Part shown: one piece after another, positions 57,319 through 64,000 of the stretch
Layout: each line of letters starts with the position of its first letter
Numbering within the stretch: the stretch's first letter is position 1
Assembly: GCA_014904845.1 (NCBI GenBank)
Contig: MU119253.1
Span: 186,001 to 250,000, forward strand
DNA: 64,000 bases
Direction: 5' to 3'
DNA from: Acephala macrosclerotiorum
Lineage: Eukaryota > Ascomycota > Leotiomycetes > Helotiales > Mollisiaceae
Notes under the pieces: generated by a model
Told to the model about the DNA's origin: nothing
The model's database searches: none
What the model saw: only the letters and a program-made list of their open reading frames with translations
Program-made: the position numbers and the translations under genes

Positions 57319-57895
57319 CGTTGACGGTGTGGTGTTGAAGTTGGAAAGGAGAAGGGAATGTGGTGTCCCCTCGTATTTGATGTGACCAGGTGCGACAGAT
57401 ATATTACCTCTCGCTCGTGTGGCTGTGCAGATGTTTTCGTTATAATGGTATGCGAGTATCGGTGAAGCGAATGAAGTCGGAAGTCGATAAAGTTGTCCTG
57501 AACGAATGGATGGGTAAAATAAAAGGGTCGTGAGTCGAAGAGAAGTTGGAAGTTGGAAGTTGATCGTGTGTTTGTAGATTCCAGGGAGAAGCCCAGATCG
57601 GTGTCGGCCACTTTGCGAAGATTTCAGAGTTACGCTTAGCGACACTACGGCAGCCTGAAAATAGCTCTTAGTGCCCGATTAGGATGAACATTGACAGGCG
57701 GCCAGCTCAAAATGTGCATAAGCCCAGGCACATTTCTGCACAACTAGAACTGATGGAGAATAGGAATAGTTATCTGCATCGCGAGAACGTCCATAAAGTC
57801 AGACAATTCTAGAAGTACACTCCTGCTCCAATTTAAAGAGGTTATTCACGATAACCTTCAACTTCTGTCTCACTTGGAATAATCTCGTATTACCG
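57319..57895. other. intergenic
   Basis: Upstream region of the sensor gene on the minus strand. No gene, repeat or clear motif beyond ordinary promoter-like sequence. Confidence 0.5.
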
Positions 57896-58357
57896 TCAAC
57901 GATCAACGGCGGATCTTTGCGACTCCATTCGCCTCGCAGCTCGTCTCTTCTTCATGTCTCCTCTTTTTCTCGTATCACGGTCTTGTCCGCCCTCCTTCAC
58001 ACCAATCAACACCGCCTCAGTAGCACGGCAGTCAGAAAATGAAACCTGACAGCACCAAGCTCGCGCACCCTCCTCCGGATCGTCCGAACATAGGCTCAAA
58101 GTTCTCAGACGTGACATGAACTGGTCACTCGTACTTAAAGTCCTGTCGATCTTCCTTATGCATAAAGCAAGGGACATGGAACAAGAAACATGCCCTGACA
58201 AATGACGTCGAAGATCATCGATTGCATAAGGATATACTTGGTTCTTGCAGCATTCCCTATCAGGATTCATTCCCATGCAGAGAGATGGACGTGTTCGTTT
58301 GATGGTCTGCGAGGTGTCAAGATGCGGAAAAGGGACGCGTTCGGATGCTGAAGGCAT
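57896..58357 (-). CDS. hypothetical protein with C2H2-like histidine motif
   Basis: ATG 58357 (MPSASERVPFPHLD) opens 153 aa. A stretch ECCKNQVYPYAIDDLRRHLSGHVS resembles in miniature the degenerate C2H2 finger (C...LRRHLxxH) that ends many fungal ankyrin or regulatory proteins. The C-terminus is Arg/Lys-rich. The frame is open upstream from a non-ATG codon to 58438, so this may be the 3' remnant of a longer gene. I cannot name the family. Confidence 0.35.
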   Translation of the reverse strand: MPSASERVPFPHLDTSQTIKRTRPSLCMGMNPDRECCKNQVYPYAIDDLRRHLSGHVSCSMSLALCIRKIDRTLSTSDQFMSRLRTLSLCSDDPEEGARAWCCQVSFSDCRATEAVLIGVKEGGQDRDTRKRGDMKKRRAARRMESQRSAVDR

Positions 58358-58438
58358 AAGAGCTCGAGATATCTTTATCTGACCGAGTTTAACCTGGGAG
58401 ATCTGTCGGATGATCTTTGGAACCGATGACTTGCTCAA

Positions 58439-59465
58439 AATGGCCCAAAGAAAATCTGCTTAGTTGCTGTGAAGATATACTATCACGTGACTATCAGCTG
58501 ATGCTCTCCATGAAACTGAGTTTGATGACGTGGTGGAGGATTATCTAGGAGAGCAGAGTGTTCCAAGTGCGGAGATTATTGCAACATGCAGAAATTAGGA
58601 GTTCGGATGAACTTCACCGACAGTCCAAGTCGAAACTGTATGGTCGAGCTTCATGACTCGATGCTCGAGACATTCTCTCACAGTATGAGAGCACAAAGTA
58701 GACCCGATCATCCTGAGTTCATTTCCTTTCTAGTCCTTCTTTATGCTTGAGCTTACTTTGCTGTCACTTTCACACAAGGGACTAAGGCGGCTTCTCCGGA
58801 TTCTGCAACTTATAGGTGCGGATTGCCTGACAGCACTTCATCTCATCCGCCTCTCCGACTTCTGCAGGTAGTGTCATTGTTTCAACTCACAGTTGCGCAC
58901 ATTTTGGATGAGATTTTCGTTCTTGTTGCGCTCCATTCTTTTCCTCGTCTTCCTCCTCTCCGCCACTTTCTTCCGCCCTTTAAGCGGAGCGGAAATCCCC
59001 ACCAAGATCCAGTCACCAAAATCTTACTACCATACAAGCCCAAAAGTTGGACCGAGATTCTAGTCCACCTCTCAGAACAGCCACAGCCAAGCTCGATAGT
59101 TCAGCACGACAACCATCTAGCCAATGTTGACATCTTCTTCGCGTCTTCTAGTGTTCTTTAGTATGACGTCTCAACAAGAGTTGAGATTGTATGTGATATG
59201 TATGCCGATGTACCAAGAAGTCTAATACATTTTGAGAGCAACATTTGTTGTTTTCATTAGGTCTTTTCTCTTGCTCGCGTGCGTAGCATGGCAATTGGCT
59301 TTCAACATCTCGGAGGACAAGAACTTCAGTGACGATGTTCAAGACAAAAATAAGGGGAACCCATGGGGTCGGTGGCGGGAGTTTCTTGTCCCAGATGTCT
59401 GGGGTGAGGGTAGTGCATGGCTCGAATTGAGGTACGAGGTGATATAAAGGGACTTCCTTGAAACA
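58439..59465. other. intergenic
   Basis: Short unsupported frames only. If the sugar transporter that follows has a first exon, it should lie at the right end of this region, but I found no convincing ATG exon with a donor site. Confidence 0.45.
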
Positions 59466-61640
59466 TTGAAGGAATCAGCAACACTTCTGTCTTCTCAAGC
59501 TTTTATTACCACAATAGACGGAACCCAACGATCTGCAGATTCCCTGTCCAATTCTGGGACAGCAGTCAACAATGCTCCAGCGACAGCTCAACCTCCCAGC
59601 ACTGCACGAATCGAGAAAGGAACCTACGATAACTCCAAAATTCCTTTTCTCCTGATGCGCACCTTCTTCATGTGCATCCTCGTGAGAATGGGAGGTATCT
59701 GCTTCGGCTATGACACCGGACAAGTGACCATCGACACCTTACCTCTCCCCTCGACATCTAACATCCAGCAGATCAGTGGATTCCTCAAAATGCAAAACTT
59801 TCTCTACCAGTTCGCAGATGACAGACCACCCGTCTACGAGTTCACATGGAGACGTTCAGGCTTAATAGTCGGCATTGTAAATTCCCTTTCTCTCCCATCC
59901 CTACCACTTCCTAACTCACACACCAGCTCTCCGTCGGCACGCTCTTTGGTGCTCTAATCTTAACACCTATTGCCGACCACCATCTTATCGGCCGTCGACT
60001 CAGAATCTGTTTCTGGTGCATCATCTTCATGGTTGAGAATATCGTCCAAATAGCAGCGACTTACCCTAAATGGTATGAGATGATGGTTGGGTACGTCTCT
60101 TCCCCTTTCTCCCTCCCCCCCCTTTTCCCCCATTGATATACTAATGTAAAATTGCAGACGCATCATATCCGGTTTCGCTATCGGAGGTCTTTTTGTTCTG
60201 GTACCTATGCATCAAGACGAATCCTCACCAGCACACATCCGTGGCGCTATCGTCTACTATTACCAGCTGTTCATCACAATCGGCATTCTTCTTGCTAATT
60301 TGATTAATTTTAGCACTGAATCCCAGACCTCCACGGATTCCTGGCGTATCCCGCTCGGGATCGGTTTTTTATGGGCCATAATTCTCTGTTTGGGCATTTC
60401 ATTTTTTCCTGAAACTCAGAGGTTCGATTTCCGAAATGGTAAAATTGAAGCCGCTTTTCACGGGGTTTCCGAGAATCATCGTGTGATGAAGGAGCAACTG
60501 GTTGAGCTGCAGGAAAAGCTAGCTGCGGAAGATCAAGGTGCGAGATGGCATGAAGTGTTCACTGGGCCGAGGATGCGATATCGAATCTTGTTGGGCATTT
60601 GGATCCAAGCTTTTCAGCTGTTGACGGGGACGGATTATTTTTTCTAGTAAGTTTCCCCTTTTCTCCCCTCTCATATACAAAATCACAACCTAATAGCATA
60701 AGAGTTACGGAACAACAATCTTCTCCTCTGTTGGAGTCCCTAACTCCTTCATAACTCGAATAATACTCGGCTCCGTAAACGTCCTCTGCACCTTCCCCGG
60801 TCTTTGGATGATCGAGAAATGGAGTCGCCGCTCCTGTCTCACCTTCGGCGCTTTGTGGCAATGTATGTGTTTCCTCGTCTTCGCTTCTCTTGAGCATTTT
60901 AGACTGCGAGAGGGGGGAGAGGAGAATCAGACGGTGGGGTATGTGATGATTGTTTTTGCTAGCTTGTTTATTGCTAGTTTTGCAAGTACTTGGTGAGTGC
61001 TTCTTTCCTGGAGATTTGATGATAAGTGTGGGGTGAGGCTGATGAGAATAGAGGTCCGATGGCTTGGGCCTGTGTTGCGGAGATGTATCCGGGACGGTAT
61101 AGAAGTAAAAGTATCGCGTTTTGTAGTGCTTCGAACTGGGTACGTCATTCATTCCCTCTCCTTCCCTTCCCTTCCCTCCTCTCCCTTCCCACTTCCATTT
61201 ATCCGCCGCAATGCTCACAGGTTTAAAGCTGTTCAACTTCTACCTCGCCTTCCTCACACCCCTCAGAACAGACCAAATCGGCTTCGCATACGGCTATATC
61301 TTTGCAGGTTGCAACTTGGCTGCTGCGTTTATGATTTATTTTTTCCTCGTGGAGAGTAATGGGAAGACGTTGGAGGAGATTGATACTATGTATTTGATGC
61401 ATGTTCCTCCGTAAGTGCTTAGTTTCCTAAAGTTAGGTAAGGGTAAGGGAACCGTGGCTAATGATATTTAGGAGACAAAGTAGCAAATTCTAATTTCCTG
61501 TTGGAGAGGATCTCGTTATTGCCGATAGTCTTGTGAGAAAGGGGGGAATGTCGATTACTGGTGCTGGGGAGAAGTCGGTTGAGGTGAAGGAGGTGCAATG
61601 TTCGTGGAGAGACGGAATTGAGCACGAGAATATCCCTTAA
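59466..61640 (+). pseudogene. MFS hexose-type transporter, probably decaying
   Basis: Seven exons fit: up to 59876, 59927-60090, 60158-60646, 60705-60992, 61052-61139, 61229-61410 and 61472 onward. Sugar-porter motifs are present: GGICFGYDTGQ, IADHHLIGRRLRICFW, RIISGFAIGG...HIRGA, FFPETQRFDF, MAWACVAEMYPGRYRSKSI, NWLFNFYLAFLTP and GYIFAGCNLAAA. Three faults: no in-frame ATG precedes the first conserved block (an in-frame TAA is at 59445-59447); the exon 4/5 junction creates TGA where Trp of STWGPM is expected; and TAA at 61491-61493 cuts off a conserved tail that continues in frame to 61640 (FPVGEDLVIADSLVRKGG). Alternative splicing could avoid the second fault. Probably a pseudogene. Confidence 0.65.
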
Positions 61641-61877
61641 ACTCGTCAATCTTTCTGGAGCAGTCAATTCGGAGAATACATGTAAAAATAAATTATATCA
61701 AGACGAGTAACAGGGGACTTCCATCGGACTTTCGTTCATGGTAATCTTCATTTCACGTGATTCATTCATGTCTCACCTCCGCATCCTTAGCACTTCCCTC
61801 ACTCACCCTTCTTCTCATTTTCACTCATTCTCTCCCCCATTTGGTACACTCTCGACTTCACCTCCGTCACATCCCCC

Positions 61878-62612
61878 ATGATGACAACTGCAACCCCACG
61901 GTTCACAATCCTTCCCGTAGATCTCGCAACTGATTATACCACTTTCATCTCCATCTCCCTAGAGGCCTTCAAATCTAACCCTTTACATTATTTGACTTTC
62001 CGCACTTCCGCCCAGATTCCAGAGGATGTAGTTTTCAATTTTCATCCCAAGACAAGGATCGAGCTACTGGGTGAAGGCAGTGCGGTTCAGACCTTCAAGG
62101 TTGTGGACAACTTACCCGACGATGGAGAGCAAGGAAAGATCGTCGGTTTCGTGAGTTGGGTTTTTGAGTCTAGCTGGCCGAAGGTACGCCAGGGCGTGAA
62201 AGAGCCTGAAGGAGTGGATAAGAGGTTTGTGAATGCTTTTCGGGAGAAGATGGGAGAGTTGGTGAAGGAACATTAGGATATATCATCAGACGCCATAGGT
62301 ACCCCTCCTCTTCCCTTCCCCATCCCCTTTCCCCTTTCCCCTTCCCTCTTCACAAGCTAACGCACAACAGAGCTCCACTTGGTGAGAGTCCTCCCCTCAT
62401 ATCAAGGCAAAGGTCTCGGCTCTGTCCTCCTAAACTGGCGCATCTCAGGGGCTCGTCGCCAAAACAAAAAAGTCTTCCTAACGGCTAGTCCTCAAGGCAG
62501 AGGATTGTACTTGAAATGGGGATTCAAGGTGTTGGGGGAGGTGAGGTTGTCGCTGAGGGAGTTTATGGATGAGGAGGAGTGGGAGAGTTGGAGAGGAAGA
62601 GGAATGAGGTAG
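61878..62612 (+). pseudogene. GNAT acetyltransferase with one in-frame stop
   Basis: Exons 61878-62298 and 62371-62612 join in frame (221 codons). The N-terminal half (RFTILPVDLATDYTTF, KIVGFVSWVFE) and C-terminal acetyl-CoA block (LHLVRVLPSYQGKGLGSVLL, ASPQGRGLYLKWGFKVLGE) form a complete fungal GNAT N-acetyltransferase. TAG at 62274-62276 lies between them, in KEH-stop-DISSDA, where related proteins usually have Trp. As it stands only the part without the cofactor site would be made. It could be a recent pseudogene, and apart from this stop nothing is wrong. Substrate unknown. Confidence 0.8.
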
Positions 62613-63441
62613 AGAGAGGGAAGGAAAGGGTTTATGTGCAGAGTGTGATGGTTTGGGATCCTAATGATGGGGGAAAAGGCGGGAATCGATGAGATAGAAA
62701 GGTGGCGGGAGGGGGAGATGGGGAACTTAATGTCCTAGATTTACTAGGACTTTGAGGTCATAAAGCAGGTTACCTAGGTACTCGCCCGCATAAGAAGCTT
62801 TCAAGCATCAAGAATAGACGTTTAGCAGAGAAAGAGATCGAAAGGATGTCCGACTACTCAAACCTGCATAGACGTCCGTTGAGCAGCTGCTAGTCATCGG
62901 TGGAACGTGCTTCCCAGTGTCCCATTCTTTTGGGCTGACAATTTGGAGGTGAATGTGCTAAACTTGTGAGTTCAAGAGCAGGGACATTGGCCTGATTAGA
63001 ACTTTCTCTGCATGCCAAAGTCAGGCATCAAAGGCTACGAGAGCACGAAAGAAAGATGCCAAGAATCCCACTAACGCCACTCAGCGAAAGGACTAATGCT
63101 CAGGTCCTAGCTAAGCAATATCACCCGCCAGCTGAGGAGGGGCCATTTCGCCTGGAAGGATACTTGAGCCTTGCTTCAAAGCACGTCCCATATTAGAATA
63201 TTTTGTTGCTAAGAATACAGCTTCCCAAGTGTTAACTATGTCGTACATCGCCCTTCGTCCGCCAGGAATTTGATCATATCCAAATTGACATTTGCATAAA
63301 AAACTTCTCCTTTTGTTTCTCCCCATCGGCTTGAATTTCCCAGCCTTGCCTAGACTTTCTCGGAGCCAAATTGACCGCAGTACCCAAGCTCATCTTTGCC
63401 CTCCCGAATGTCCACGCCAAGATGGGATGCTGGGACGTTGT
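62613..63441. other. intergenic
   Basis: No supported gene. A short minus-strand frame at 63326-63111 has no domain. It contains the 3' flank of the convergent AT-hook gene. Confidence 0.5.
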
Positions 63442-64000
63442 TTATTCCTCGCCCGCCACCTCTACAGGCTTCGCCTTAGGAGGACGTCCGCGCCCACGTC
63501 CGCTCTTTGGCTTTGGAGGAGGTGCGTTGGGATCCTTTGGCTTGGGAGGCCTGCCACGTCCACGCTTAGCAGGACGATCAACATCCACAGATACCTTGCT
63601 ATCCTCCTCTTGATCCTCGTCCTCGCCGTCTCTGTTTCGCTTTGTAGGAGTGGGCTCGGTCGACTTGGCAGACTTAGGAGTCTTCGCCTCCTCATCTGAC
63701 TTCGCCTCCTTCGGCGTCTTAGACGCTTTCTCGGCAGCCTTCTTTTTCTTCGCCTCCTCCTTCTCTTTCTTAGCGGCCTCCTTGGCCTCCTCTTTCTCCT
63801 TCTTAGCCTTCTCCTTCGCCTCCTCCTTATCCTTCTTCTCCTGCGCCTTTTTCTCCTCCGCAACTTTAGCTCTCTCCTCAACTTCTTCAACCAAATACCA
63901 GCGACGATCAGGGCCACCGAGGAAAACGGGCTTGGGTTCAGAAGCAGTTTTCAGACCTTCGAGATCTTCGTCTTTGAGTTTGTATTGGGATTTGATGTCT
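63442..64000 (-). CDS. AT-hook protein, 3' part, runs off the right edge
   Basis: The last 185 codons of a gene whose start lies beyond 64000. The visible N-terminal part (KSQYKLKDEDLEGLKT, FLGGPDRRWYLVEEVEERA) resembles the XPA C-terminal-type motif (KxxYxLxDxDL) seen in several fungal DNA-binding proteins. A charged coiled coil of Lys/Glu/Ala repeats follows, then a TPTKRNRDGEDED segment and two AT-hooks, KRGRGRPPKPK and GRGRGRPPKAK, ending VEVAGEE. AT-hooks bind the minor groove of AT-rich DNA, so a nuclear, chromatin-associated role is likely. No lesion in the part seen. Confidence 0.8.
   Translation of the reverse strand, partial: DIKSQYKLKDEDLEGLKTASEPKPVFLGGPDRRWYLVEEVEERAKVAEEKKAQEKKDKEEAKEKAKKEKEEAKEAAKKEKEEAKKKKAAEKASKTPKEAKSDEEAKTPKSAKSTEPTPTKRNRDGEDEDQEEDSKVSVDVDRPAKRGRGRPPKPKDPNAPPPKPKSGRGRGRPPKAKPVEVAGEE

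Noticed and set aside
7773..62276. Stop-codon reassignment to tryptophan
   Set aside because: All three stop codons appear at Trp, Gln and Arg positions, and intact genes here use TGA, TAA and TAG as terminators.
1..64000. CRISPR array, LTR retrotransposon or rRNA
   Set aside because: No regular short repeats, no long terminal repeats with TG...CA ends, no reverse transcriptase and no rRNA signature were seen.

Overview
The window reads as nuclear DNA of a filamentous ascomycete (Pezizomycotina; Leotiomycetes is my guess from gene content, not proven). Genes are split by short GT-AG introns of about 43-90 nt. The families present are typical of such fungi: secreted glycoside hydrolases, HET-domain proteins, a TPR-CHAT protein, a fungal STAND-type N-terminal domain, yeast-type sugar transporters and a Mid2-like wall sensor. 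AT-rich islands and many G:C-to-A:T nonsense changes suggest RIP-like or deamination-driven decay.

Layout. 1-2.3 kb: no gene, but a strong hairpin at 804-912. 2.3-4.4: intact GH51 arabinofuranosidase. 4.5-6.2: decayed CorA-like membrane protein. 6.5-10: agd3-type polysaccharide deacetylase pseudogene with a foreign insert. 11-14.6: small hypothetical genes, including a paralogous pair. 15.4-17.5: intact HET gene. 18.3-21.8: two pseudogenes (unknown coiled-coil family; beta-lactamase-like serine hydrolase). 21.9-23: intact aldo-keto reductase. 23.7-25.5: alpha-amylase pseudogene that has lost its nucleophile. 26.7-28.3: macrodomain protein with an acidic, proline-rich tail.

29.4-49.6 kb is the accessory core: a HET gene killed by one stop codon, a 1187-aa TPR-CHAT protease-like gene, a methyltransferase pseudogene split by a 211-bp MITE, tRNA-like relics, AT islands, an ankyrin protein with a STAND-type N-terminus, a second decayed HET gene and, at 46.1-48.2 kb, a two-gene bacterial-type operon. 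That operon has an 11-nt gene overlap and no introns. It encodes a MazG-like nucleotide pyrophosphohydrolase and a GIY-YIG/DUF2075 helicase-nuclease. It looks like horizontal acquisition of a defence-type module and is the most striking item in the window.

50-64 kb is more housekeeping-like: HD-domain protein, intact GH27 alpha-galactosidase, small secreted protein, Mid2-like sensor, a decaying sugar transporter, a GNAT gene with one stop, and the 3' part of an AT-hook protein running off the right edge.

Functionally, GH51, GH27 and the dead amylase belong to plant polysaccharide use. HET, CHAT, STAND/ankyrin and the bacterial operon fit self/non-self recognition or nucleic-acid defence. About ten of roughly 30 loci are broken, often at tryptophan codons.
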